The notes under the pieces are model-generated. The model did not search any database. It was not told the DNA's origin and was given only the letters and a program-made list of their open reading frames with translations. This document shows, piece by piece, positions 1 to 5,593 of a DNA stretch of 5,593 bases (its first letter is position 1; each line of letters begins with the position of its first letter). The translations under genes were made by a program, and so were the position numbers. The stretch is from Armatimonadota bacterium (GTDB lineage: Bacteria; Armatimonadota; Abditibacteriia; CG2-30-59-28), in NCBI GenBank assembly GCA_016199605.1, contig JACQGJ010000363.1, positions 1 through 5,593 of the forward strand. Direction: 5' to 3'.

Positions 1-245
1 CAATCCGGGTGAGCCAGGCTCATCTTTGTCAGGTCCACGTCCTTCAGCACTTCCAGTTCCGCGCGGACCTGTCCCTCCACATTCCCCTGTCCGCCTCCGA
101 GACCTACATGTCCTTCATCCGTATGAACCTCGATGAGGGAGTGGATTTTCAGCTCCCAATCCGGTGGGCCGTAAATCTCGCTCCGGAGGGAAATCGGTTT
201 GAGGGGAACGGATAGCTCGTAACCAGTTACTTTCGTGATCTTCAT
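1..245 (-). CDS. Enolase-superfamily (mandelate racemase/muconate lactonizing enzyme) protein, N-terminal part only
   Basis: The first 81 codons are visible; the 3' end lies beyond the left edge. The protein opens MKITKVTGYELSVPLKP and continues with a tryptophan at residue 30 and IEVHTDEGHVGLG at residues 38-50. This is the usual opening of the mandelate racemase/muconate lactonizing enzyme N-terminal (capping) domain, which closes over a TIM-barrel active site and helps set substrate specificity. Family members abstract a proton alpha to a carboxylate in a Mg2+-dependent step, and many are sugar-acid dehydratases. The metal ligands and catalytic bases are off the window, so the reaction cannot be named. 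The common GxGE ending of the N-terminal motif reads GLGGG here. No signal peptide is seen, so it is probably cytoplasmic. The ATG at 245-243 is supported by GAGGAG on the minus strand (plus 252-257), 6 nt upstream. The gap to the upstream glycosidase stop is 48 nt with no visible terminator, which suggests one operon. Confidence 0.82.
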   Translation of the reverse strand, partial: MKITKVTGYELSVPLKPISLRSEIYGPPDWELKIHSLIEVHTDEGHVGLGGGQGNVEGQVRAELEVLKDVDLTKMSLAHPD

Positions 246-293
246 GAAATGCTCCTCGTATCTTGATTCACTAACAAGTAAGGGCAGTTGTTC

Positions 294-3272
294 TCACTGG
301 CCCCGGACTCGCGACACCTTTGCTGCGACGTCCCTGACAAACACCGGGGGCGATAGAGGGAGACGGCCCTTTTCGCACTTTGCTTTCGTCTCAGCGATCG
401 GCTTGCCTTTCCACGTGTCCCACCACTGAATCGTGTAGTTGCCGTCCGGCAGGTCGAGAAGGTCGCAGGACATTCCCGAGATCTTTTCAAGTTTAAGGCC
501 CTTCGAATCGCTGTACCAGTTGCTGTCCTGGTTGTGGAGCCAGACGAGGGAGAGGGTATCGGTGCTCAGACCGAGGATGTCGATTCTCGCGTACGTTGGA
601 TCGAGGTAGCTGGTGAGCCAGTACTGGGAAAGGGTGGCGTGATCTTTGCCGGTGTTCTCCAACTCGATGGTGTGTTCTCCAGTGGGGATCTCCACCTCAA
701 AGTCCTGGTTGAAGTCGCTCTGCCAGAGGTCTCCCCACTCTGGATGGAACTTGGAGAATGCGCCCACCCCGTCCCCGGCGACAAACTCCTTCGTCCAGAC
801 TTCCTGGCCGTCCACCCGGACGTGAATTACCGCTGTGTTGCTGACGAGACCCACGTGGAAGCCCAGCTTGCCGGGCTTGACCAGGTTCACGTGAAAGCGC
901 AACGGTGTCTTCATGTCGGCTTTCGAGTCAGAAAAAAGGACCGAAGAGAACTCACCGTTGCCCTCGAGTGTCCCGTCGTTCCTCAACGCAAAATCGGTTC
1001 CGGTCGCCTTCGCCCATCCCAGCTTTGCCTGGAAATGCAGGTCCCGCCACGGCGCGTCCTGCGGTGCTTGGGCCGTGGGATGGGAGAATCGCGCAATGCG
1101 GGAGTTCAGGCGGTTCCACGGGATGGTGTCCACGAAACGCCTGACGGCGGTCAGGTGATGGTAGTTGTCCCTAACGTGCATCTCCTCCCAGTACCAGACT
1201 GCCGCTGCTCCAAACGAACGCTGCATGACTGACGCCCACATGCCGTTGTGGAGGTTTGTGCCGATGTTGTTCACATCATGTTTGGCGTCGGAGGTCTTCC
1301 AGTCGATCCCGAACTCGCCCATCATGTAAGGTTTGCCAAACTTCTCCGTATAGTCGCGTGAGTCCGCGGCGATGTTGCCGGTACAATCGTGCAGCATGTC
1401 ATCGGAGCCGTAACTATGAGTCTGCGTGTAGTCCATCTCCTTGAGTTGCCAGACCTTGTCATCGCCGTAGGTCGTCGTGATGAGATGATGGTACGGATCG
1501 TTGGCGATCATGAACTCCTCCATCGGTTTGATCCACTCCACCGGAGCGAAAACCTCGTTCCAGAATTCCCAGGAGAGCACATTCGCGTAGCCTCCGTAGC
1601 GGGCAATCATGTAGCGAAGACGACGCTGGTAGAGCTTCTTTGCCTCCTCGCTGGACCAGAACTCCTTCGGCGTCTGGCACGGCCCACCGAGCGCGGAGTT
1701 GTACGGGCTCAACTGCCACCGGTCTTCACCGAAGTAGGCTTTCGTGTCCATCAACTCACCGTGATATCCTTGGCACAACATCACGTAGATGCCGCTCTGC
1801 CTGGCAGTCTCCATCACTTGATCGAGCCTCCAGGCGTTGGTCAGACTATATTTGCCCAAGCCGGGAAACTCGTTGCCGCAATCGGGGTCTTGTGATGACC
1901 ACTCCATCCCAAGGTTCCACCTCACCAGCCAGATCCGGGCATAGTTACCTCCCGACCTCCCCAACGCGGGAAGCCATTTGTCGTAATCGTAGGTTCTGCC
2001 CGAGCGACCCGCCCAGCACACGTTCCACCCGACGGCGAAGTAGGGCGTGCCATTGTCGAACTGGAGGTAGTATGGAGTCTGAGGTGACCGACGGACGAAC
2101 CCCCTGCTATCGCTGGCAACGGCCATGAACCCAATCGGCTTGGATATAACCTGCCCTGTGCGGTCCCTCGCAGTTACGACGACAGTGTGCTTCCCCAACT
2201 CCGGCGGAGCGAACCGAACCTTCCATCCCGGATCGCCCAGGCGCGTGAGGCGTTCCGCCGTTCCCTTCTGGTACCGTTCGTAGCCCTGGTAGTAGAAGCC
2301 GGGCACCGTGATCGTCTTGCGTGATGGCGTCGTGATCCGCGCGCTGACATCAATATCGCCCGGATCGAAGGGATTGTCGAAGGTGGCCGACAGGTCGAGA
2401 CCAAAGGTAATTGGCTCATAGAGTTTCACCCGACTGGAACTGGGCTTCACTGATCCGAGCCTCAGCTTCTCCTTTGAAGTCAGAGGCGGCAGTAACGACC
2501 TCGCACCCTCCGCGGTAGCCGCCCTGGTCCTGTCGAGCATTAGCTTCGTCAGGGGACGAAATGAAAGCCCGAAGGTCACCTTCTTCCCCGCCTCCATCAC
2601 AGAACTGCCGGAGACGTGACAATGGATGCCAAAGACCTGGCTGCCGAACTTGCGATCGTCCTGGATATAGCCGCCGGTGATCCCTTTCCCATCGCCCGTC
2701 ACCTGAAGTCCTTCTCCAGTGTTCGGCATCCAGCCAAACCAGTCCACTTCCTCGGAGTGGATGACGTGGTAGTTGTTGGCGTCGAGTTGGGCGGGGAGCA
2801 GTTTCTGGTCCAAGGTGCGATCATCCGACGCAATCCAGGTTGTGGTCCCAGCATGACCCTCCACAGGAAGGGACATCATCAGCACGATGCCGACACCCTC
2901 CAGCCTTGCCGTGGGAGTGAGGGAATACTCGACCTTCACCTCATCGCCCTTGCTTGTGACCGTCTCTGCAAAGGCCACAGGCCCGACCTCGGATTGCAGA
3001 GACCCGGTGAAGACCTCCTTCGCTCCCTCCCAACGACACTGGACTTGCACTCCCATCGCCTCATCCTGCCGCGCCCAGGAACCTTTCCAGTCGGGTTTGA
3101 CGATGTTGACGAAGGTGTCGCGGGCAAGTGTAGCATCGCCGACGCGGAGTTCTCGGATAACACCAGTGTCCGTGACGGTACATCTAACCTGCGCCGATGA
3201 AACACCCGGGATGAAGAAAACGAGGGCCTCAACGATCGCCGCTAAGCGAAGCCACCTTCGTAAGGAATCCAT
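294..3272 (-). CDS. Secreted multidomain glycoside hydrolase with DUF5060 domain and clan GH-A-type catalytic barrel
   Basis: This 992-residue protein probably hydrolyses a polysaccharide or oligosaccharide outside the cytoplasm; the substrate is unknown. Residues 1-27 look like a Sec signal peptide: R5, R6 and R9, a hydrophobic stretch (with an unusual E15), then VSSA before Q28. There is no lipobox cysteine. Residues about 28-260 are beta-rich and I cannot assign them. Residues about 275-385 resemble DUF5060, a beta-sandwich found ahead of GH5-like barrels. Residues about 398-720 form the barrel: the candidate acid/base is E573 in SWEFWNEV (codon at 1556-1554), the candidate nucleophile is E653 in MMGEFGIDW (codon at 1316-1314), with H619/Y621 in THSYG and an aromatic VWYWEE at 692-697. 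Residues about 745-890 look like a galactose-binding-type jelly roll. Residues about 893-980, with YTIQWWDTWKGKPI, resemble the small C-terminal beta-sandwich common in such hydrolases. The start was chosen for the signal peptide and the SD. The exact GH family is uncertain. Confidence 0.9.
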   Translation of the reverse strand: MDSLRRWLRLAAIVEALVFFIPGVSSAQVRCTVTDTGVIRELRVGDATLARDTFVNIVKPDWKGSWARQDEAMGVQVQCRWEGAKEVFTGSLQSEVGPVAFAETVTSKGDEVKVEYSLTPTARLEGVGIVLMMSLPVEGHAGTTTWIASDDRTLDQKLLPAQLDANNYHVIHSEEVDWFGWMPNTGEGLQVTGDGKGITGGYIQDDRKFGSQVFGIHCHVSGSSVMEAGKKVTFGLSFRPLTKLMLDRTRAATAEGARSLLPPLTSKEKLRLGSVKPSSSRVKLYEPITFGLDLSATFDNPFDPGDIDVSARITTPSRKTITVPGFYYQGYERYQKGTAERLTRLGDPGWKVRFAPPELGKHTVVVTARDRTGQVISKPIGFMAVASDSRGFVRRSPQTPYYLQFDNGTPYFAVGWNVCWAGRSGRTYDYDKWLPALGRSGGNYARIWLVRWNLGMEWSSQDPDCGNEFPGLGKYSLTNAWRLDQVMETARQSGIYVMLCQGYHGELMDTKAYFGEDRWQLSPYNSALGGPCQTPKEFWSSEEAKKLYQRRLRYMIARYGGYANVLSWEFWNEVFAPVEWIKPMEEFMIANDPYHHLITTTYGDDKVWQLKEMDYTQTHSYGSDDMLHDCTGNIAADSRDYTEKFGKPYMMGEFGIDWKTSDAKHDVNNIGTNLHNGMWASVMQRSFGAAAVWYWEEMHVRDNYHHLTAVRRFVDTIPWNRLNSRIARFSHPTAQAPQDAPWRDLHFQAKLGWAKATGTDFALRNDGTLEGNGEFSSVLFSDSKADMKTPLRFHVNLVKPGKLGFHVGLVSNTAVIHVRVDGQEVWTKEFVAGDGVGAFSKFHPEWGDLWQSDFNQDFEVEIPTGEHTIELENTGKDHATLSQYWLTSYLDPTYARIDILGLSTDTLSLVWLHNQDSNWYSDSKGLKLEKISGMSCDLLDLPDGNYTIQWWDTWKGKPIAETKAKCEKGRLPLSPPVFVRDVAAKVSRVRGQ

Positions 3273-3279
3273 CGTATTG

Positions 3280-3284
3280 CCTCC
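3280..3284 (-). promoter_or_regulatory. Ribosome binding site fixing the start of the large glycosidase
   Basis: The minus strand reads GGAGG followed by 7 nt (CAATACG) and then ATG at 3272-3270. This fixes the start at the signal peptide. It argues against the in-frame upstream codons (GTG at 3359, ATG at 3299), which would put about 9-29 extra residues ahead of the signal sequence. Confidence 0.85.
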
Positions 3285-3309
3285 ATCGACATATCGCATG
3301 AACTGCGCC

Positions 3310-3323
3310 GCGGCAACCGCCGC
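3310..3323. repeat. Small GC-rich inverted repeat between antitoxin and glycosidase genes
   Basis: The plus strand reads GCGGC, AACC, GCCGC: a perfect 5-bp stem with a 4-nt loop. It lies in the 83-nt gap between the zinc-finger gene and the large glycosidase. There is no T-tract on the minus-strand downstream side, so it is not a normal rho-independent terminator. It could be a weak attenuator or chance in GC-rich sequence. Confidence 0.35.
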
Positions 3324-3343
3324 AGATTGCTTCCGCGCCAACA

Positions 3344-3353
3344 ATGGTACCAT
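3344..3353. repeat. 10-bp perfect palindrome just downstream of the antitoxin stop
   Basis: ATGGTACCAT is a perfect palindrome beginning 2 nt after the antitoxin stop codon and about 72 nt upstream of the glycosidase start. It might be an operator half-site for the glycosidase gene, but no second copy or clear promoter was found nearby, and a 10-bp palindrome can occur by chance. Confidence 0.3.
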
Positions 3354-3355
3354 AC

Positions 3356-3586
3356 TCACACGTAGGCGAAAACATCCATGGCGATGGAACGCTTCGGTTT
3401 GGACTTGCCGTGAACGAGCTTGCGGATCCTCTCCGTCGTCTCCCGGCTGAAGGTCGCCTCGCCACAGCGCGCACAGACAGAGGCCGGAATATCCTCTACC
3501 AGCACGCGTTTCCCTTCAATCTGCAATACTTCGCTTACAAGCTCGTCGCGGGCATTCTCAGCCCCACACACATGACATTGGAACAT
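3356..3586 (-). CDS. YgiT/MqsA-type zinc-finger protein, probable antitoxin
   Basis: This 76-residue protein has two CxxC pairs, C4/C7 (CHVC) and C38/C41 (CARC). They match the zinc-binding N-terminal domain of MqsA/YgiT-type antitoxins. The body between them is short and beta-like (LQIEGKRVLVEDIPA), and the chain ends with a basic stretch (HGKSKPKRS) and a hydrophobic tail (AMDVFAYV). The C-terminal helix-turn-helix of full MqsA is absent, so DNA binding by this protein alone is doubtful. I chose the ATG at 3586-3584. The GTG at 3598 lies inside the SD sequence itself and so could not be served by it. The toxin stop is 8 nt upstream, so the pair is translationally close. The order, toxin first and antitoxin second, is that of mqsRA. 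It probably neutralises the DUF4258 partner by direct binding (inference). GC is about 58%, between toxin and hydrolases. Confidence 0.82.
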   Translation of the reverse strand: MFQCHVCGAENARDELVSEVLQIEGKRVLVEDIPASVCARCGEATFSRETTERIRKLVHGKSKPKRSIAMDVFAYV

Positions 3587-3594
3587 AGCCGTGC

Positions 3595-3602
3595 TCACCT
3601 CC
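3595..3602 (-). promoter_or_regulatory. Extended Shine-Dalgarno for the antitoxin, embedded in the toxin's last codons and stop
   Basis: The minus strand reads GGAGGTGA, an 8-nt match to the extended anti-SD complement. It encodes the last two toxin residues' distal bases and the TGA stop. From its 3' end to the ATG at 3586 are 8 nt (11 nt from GGAGG). Ribosomes ending the toxin would stop on this site, which suggests translational coupling. Confidence 0.72.
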
Positions 3603-3903
3603 GAATTGAGAAGTCAATCCATTCACTTTCATCGGGTTCATACAGCGTAATGATCTTCACAAGTGCTGAATCAGCGCGAGTGACTTGAAGGTGCAAAGGT
3701 CTCCCCGCGTCTGTAAAGCCGAGCAATAGACAGCTCGGGGAGTACTTGTCATCAGGGTAATCTTCTATGACTTGCACCTCCATTCCCGCCTGCCTGATTT
3801 CCTCATCACCGAAGTTGCGCTCCACCGCGCGTTTGAATGCGTGGCGACTGAACTCGAACCTCCCACTCGAGAGTTGACTGCGCAGGATCTCCAGAGACTT
3901 CAT
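3595..3903 (-). CDS. DUF4258 domain protein, probable toxin of a type II toxin-antitoxin pair
   Basis: This 102-residue protein matches the DUF4258 pattern. It has FSRHAFKRAVERNF at residues 18-31 (R20, H21, R25), then VIEDYPDDKYSPSCLLLG (45-62), RPLHLQVT (68-75, with H71) and ITLYEPDESEW (85-95). DUF4258 proteins are small RelE/BrnT-like proteins often found beside YgiT-type zinc-finger proteins, and are predicted to be RNA-cleaving toxins. The catalytic residues are not established here; H21, R25 and H71 are candidates (inference). ATG at 3903-3901 is preceded by GGGGAG (plus 3910-3915) at 6 nt. The gene is 105 nt from the upstream hydrolase stop and has its own candidate promoter. Hand-counted GC over 3601-3900 is about 52%, against about 61% in samples of both hydrolases, which fits a horizontally acquired cassette but is not proof. 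No signal peptide. Confidence 0.83.
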   Translation of the reverse strand: MKSLEILRSQLSSGRFEFSRHAFKRAVERNFGDEEIRQAGMEVQVIEDYPDDKYSPSCLLLGFTDAGRPLHLQVTRADSALVKIITLYEPDESEWIDFSIRR

Positions 3904-3938
3904 GGGCGTCTCCCCGGGGTAGAAGTGTTGGCATCCGC

Positions 3939-3944
3939 ATTATA
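3939..3944 (-). promoter_or_regulatory. Candidate -10 box for the toxin-antitoxin operon
   Basis: The minus strand carries a perfect TATAAT, about 36 nt upstream of the toxin ATG, which would give a leader of roughly 30 nt. No good -35 sits at 16-18 nt: the best match, TTGATT at plus 3969-3974, would need a 24-nt spacer. The -10 is thus convincing by sequence and position, but the promoter as a whole is not. It may use an activator. Confidence 0.5.
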
Positions 3945-3946
3945 CC

Positions 3947-3960
3947 GCCTCAGACGAGGC
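3947..3960. repeat. Inverted repeat next to the candidate -10 box, possible operator
   Basis: GCCTC, AGAC, GAGGC is a perfect 5-bp inverted repeat with a 4-nt centre, starting 2 bp upstream of the -10 hexamer and so inside the promoter spacer. That is a natural place for an autoregulatory operator of a toxin-antitoxin operon. No following T-tract is present, so a terminator for the upstream hydrolase gene is unlikely. Confidence 0.38.
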
Positions 3961-4008
3961 TGTGCACCAATCAAGCCGAACCATGGAGTACAGCCGGGCC
4001 TGCGGTGC

Positions 4009-5593
4009 TTAGGTTTGAGATCGAACCATCGCCTCAATGACTTCCGCCATCCTTTCCCTCTCCCGCAGTAATTCCTGCGGATCCTTCGTGTATTCCGTAA
4101 GGCTCTTGGCAAGCCGGTCGGGTGAGGTGAGGGACTTCCGGCCTTTCTCCATCAGCTTTCGGGCTTTGGTTTGCTTTGCAGCCGGCAGGCTTCCAAGGAG
4201 GGTTTCCAGTTTCTTCATCTCCTGCTTCAGGGCCCAGAAGTATTCGAGGTCTTCCAGTCCTTCACGAATCAGCTCGATGCGTTGCGAAACTACAGGCGGA
4301 TCGGTGACGGGCGTTTCGCTGGGTTTGCGGCAAGCGGGATAGAGCAGCATGCCGTCGCCATTGCCCCAGTAGCCGCCGTCGGGAGAGACGCTCATGCCGT
4401 GCTCCCACGGATTCCGCTGCTTGTAGTTCTCCCGGTAGTAGAACGTCGTCGCCCAGTAGAGGTCGCCCTCGACGCCATACTTCTCGATCAACCAGTAGCG
4501 AATGCGGTGGTTGATGGCGGGATGGTCAATGAAGTTGTTGGGGTAAGGCGCCCCCGGGCCGCAGCAGACATACCACCAGACGTGATCGCCCGCCTTCTGC
4601 CTCGCCTGACACTTTTTCGGATCGTAGGCCGACAGCACCGGCGTCCAAAGGTCCACGTGGCCGACCAGCTTGTCTTCCACCTGCTCGGTCATCAGTCGCG
4701 TCAGTCCGGGACACGATTGCTTGAGGATGTCCATGCCCTCATTGACGAAGCCGTATTCCTCTTCCGTCGGCTCGTCCTTCCAGTAGGAATACGCCTCGTC
4801 CAGCCATCCCTTTTCACGCAGATGCTCCGCCTGCCTGCCGTAGATGAGAGCGTGCATACGCATGTATTCCGGGGTGCCTTTCTTGAAGCCGGCGAGAGTC
4901 TCCGGGACGTCGCCGAAGGTAAAGCCGTTGAACTTCCACTCGTCGAGATACTTCGAGGCGTATTTGTCGAAGTCGGCGAAGTCGTGAGTTACGGTGATGT
5001 CCTGCTTCTCCTCAACGGTCAACTTCGCATCTCCGGTTGGCGTCCACGCGGAGGGATCCTGTTGCCCCCACGATACGCGGATTCTCTCGACCAGCGCCTT
5101 CGCTTCGTCGGCGTTGCTCGCATCTCCGGCGAAGAAGACCATCGTCGGTCCGAAGCCTTCGGTCTCCTGTCCCGGATCGAGCCACACTTGCTTTTGGATG
5201 TAGATCGGCGCGGGGTCGAAGCGCATCTCCGTCGAAGCGGAGATCGCTCCCACGGCGCGCCCGTCTCCGATCCAGAGAGCGTAGCCATTGCCGTTTACCA
5301 CCTGCGGCTTTTCGATGGAAGAGCTGAGGATGTGGAAGAAGCCTCCGAGCCGGAAACGCGTCTCGTCCGAGTTCTTGAATCGCACCATACGTGTCGCGAA
5401 CCACGGCTGACCCGCGGGGACGTAGAGGTGGAAGGTGATTTCGTAACGGCGGTTGGCCGGCGATGAGCCAACGAACTCACCCGTCGCTTCCAGAATCCAG
5501 CGCTTCGGATTCCGGTCGAGAACTCGCACTTCCTTCAGATGAGAGATACCCGGCCAACTGATGCCGGTGCCTTTCCAGCCGACACCTTCCTTC
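4009..5593 (-). CDS. DUF4091/GH123-like glycoside hydrolase, N-terminus beyond the window
   Basis: The last 527 residues are visible; the frame stays open to the right edge, so the true start and any signal peptide are off-window. Numbered from the edge, residues about 1-180 are beta-rich with no firm family. Residues about 200-460 fit the DUF4091 barrel. Supporting motifs are NGFTFGDVP (222-230), YWKDEP (270-275), HVDLW (312-316), VWWYVCCGP (338-346), DGMLLYP (413-419) and IREGLEDLEY (442-451). The adjacent D273-E274 (codons at 4776-4771) match the catalytic Asp-Glu pair of GH123 N-acetyl-beta-galactosaminidases. There the Asp assists the substrate acetamido group and the Glu is the acid/base. 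This suggests, but does not prove, action on an N-acetylhexosamine. Residues about 461-527 are charged and helical. The gene ends in TAA, 105 nt before the toxin ATG. The GTG at 5529 has no reason to be the start, because homologous-looking sequence continues above it. Confidence 0.83.
   Translation of the reverse strand, partial: KEGVGWKGTGISWPGISHLKEVRVLDRNPKRWILEATGEFVGSSPANRRYEITFHLYVPAGQPWFATRMVRFKNSDETRFRLGGFFHILSSSIEKPQVVNGNGYALWIGDGRAVGAISASTEMRFDPAPIYIQKQVWLDPGQETEGFGPTMVFFAGDASNADEAKALVERIRVSWGQQDPSAWTPTGDAKLTVEEKQDITVTHDFADFDKYASKYLDEWKFNGFTFGDVPETLAGFKKGTPEYMRMHALIYGRQAEHLREKGWLDEAYSYWKDEPTEEEYGFVNEGMDILKQSCPGLTRLMTEQVEDKLVGHVDLWTPVLSAYDPKKCQARQKAGDHVWWYVCCGPGAPYPNNFIDHPAINHRIRYWLIEKYGVEGDLYWATTFYYRENYKQRNPWEHGMSVSPDGGYWGNGDGMLLYPACRKPSETPVTDPPVVSQRIELIREGLEDLEYFWALKQEMKKLETLLGSLPAAKQTKARKLMEKGRKSLTSPDRLAKSLTEYTKDPQELLRERERMAEVIEAMVRSQT

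Noticed and set aside
9..215. 68-codon plus-strand open frame at the left edge.
   Set aside because: It is opposite the enolase-superfamily N-terminus, which has clear family motifs, a good SD and a sensible start.
534..1895. Plus-strand open frames at 534-1232 and 1389-1895 opposite the large glycosidase.
   Set aside because: Same register effect: both starts differ from 294 by a multiple of 3. No family motifs, and the minus strand encodes a full multidomain enzyme.
2616..3200. Plus-strand open frame of 194 codons opposite the N-terminal part of the glycosidase.
   Set aside because: Also in antisense register with the real gene and without recognisable motifs.
3273..3359. Extension of the glycosidase upstream to the GTG at 3359 or the ATG at 3299.
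   Set aside because: It would place extra residues before a normal signal peptide, lacks an SD of its own, and would translate across the GGAGG that serves the ATG at 3272.
3912..3919. CCCCGGGG palindrome overlapping the toxin's SD, considered as an RBS-sequestering hairpin.
   Set aside because: With no loop between the arms it cannot fold as a full 4-bp hairpin, so no regulatory role can be supported.
3991..4008. GC-rich sequence just after the DUF4091 stop, considered as a terminator.
   Set aside because: It forms no more than about 3 bp of continuous stem in the arrangements tried, and no T-run follows on the minus strand.
4171..5466. A 431-codon open frame on the plus strand opposite the DUF4091 hydrolase.
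   Set aside because: Its codons are in exact register with the minus-strand codons (the offset from 4009 is a multiple of 3). In this register plus-strand stops occur only opposite TTA, CTA or TCA codons, which are rare in a GC-rich gene, so long open frames are expected. The product has no recognisable motifs, while the minus frame has clear family motifs.

Overview
The window looks like a piece of a bacterial polysaccharide-degradation locus. All five recognised genes lie on the minus strand, so transcription runs from high to low coordinates. In that order they are: (1) a 5'-truncated DUF4091/GH123-like glycoside hydrolase (4009-5593); (2) a small toxin-antitoxin-type pair, a DUF4258 protein (3595-3903) followed by a YgiT/MqsA-type zinc-finger protein (3356-3586); (3) a complete 992-residue secreted multidomain glycosidase with a DUF5060 domain and a clan GH-A-type catalytic barrel (294-3272); (4) the first 81 codons of an enolase-superfamily (mandelate racemase/muconate lactonizing) enzyme that runs off the left edge (1-245).

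Organism: DUF4091 and DUF5060 glycosidases next to a sugar-acid-type enolase-superfamily enzyme are typical of glycan-degrading bacteria such as Planctomycetota, Verrucomicrobiota, Lentisphaerota, Armatimonadota or Acidobacteriota. Clear Shine-Dalgarno sequences precede all four visible starts. Hand-counted GC is about 61% in 300-base samples of each big hydrolase gene. Nothing in the window fixes the phylum.

How the genes may work together (inference): the two large hydrolases would cut a complex glycan outside the cytoplasm. The enolase-superfamily enzyme would act in the cytoplasm on an acid sugar released from it. The 48-nt gap between the big glycosidase and the enolase-family gene, with no terminator visible, suggests co-transcription. 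The toxin-antitoxin pair sits between the two hydrolases in the same orientation. It has its own candidate -10 box (TATAAT) and a small inverted repeat upstream, and the toxin gene is lower in GC (about 52%), so it looks like a cassette inserted in the locus.

The plus strand carries long open frames (for example 4171-5466), but they are in exact codon register with the minus-strand genes and are best explained as shadows. No RNA genes, CRISPR arrays, insertion sequences or convincing rho-independent terminators were seen. I found no clear sign of a wholly new system. The points most worth a second look are the toxin-antitoxin pair inside the glycan locus, its minimal HTH-less antitoxin, and the unassigned N-terminal domains of the two hydrolases.
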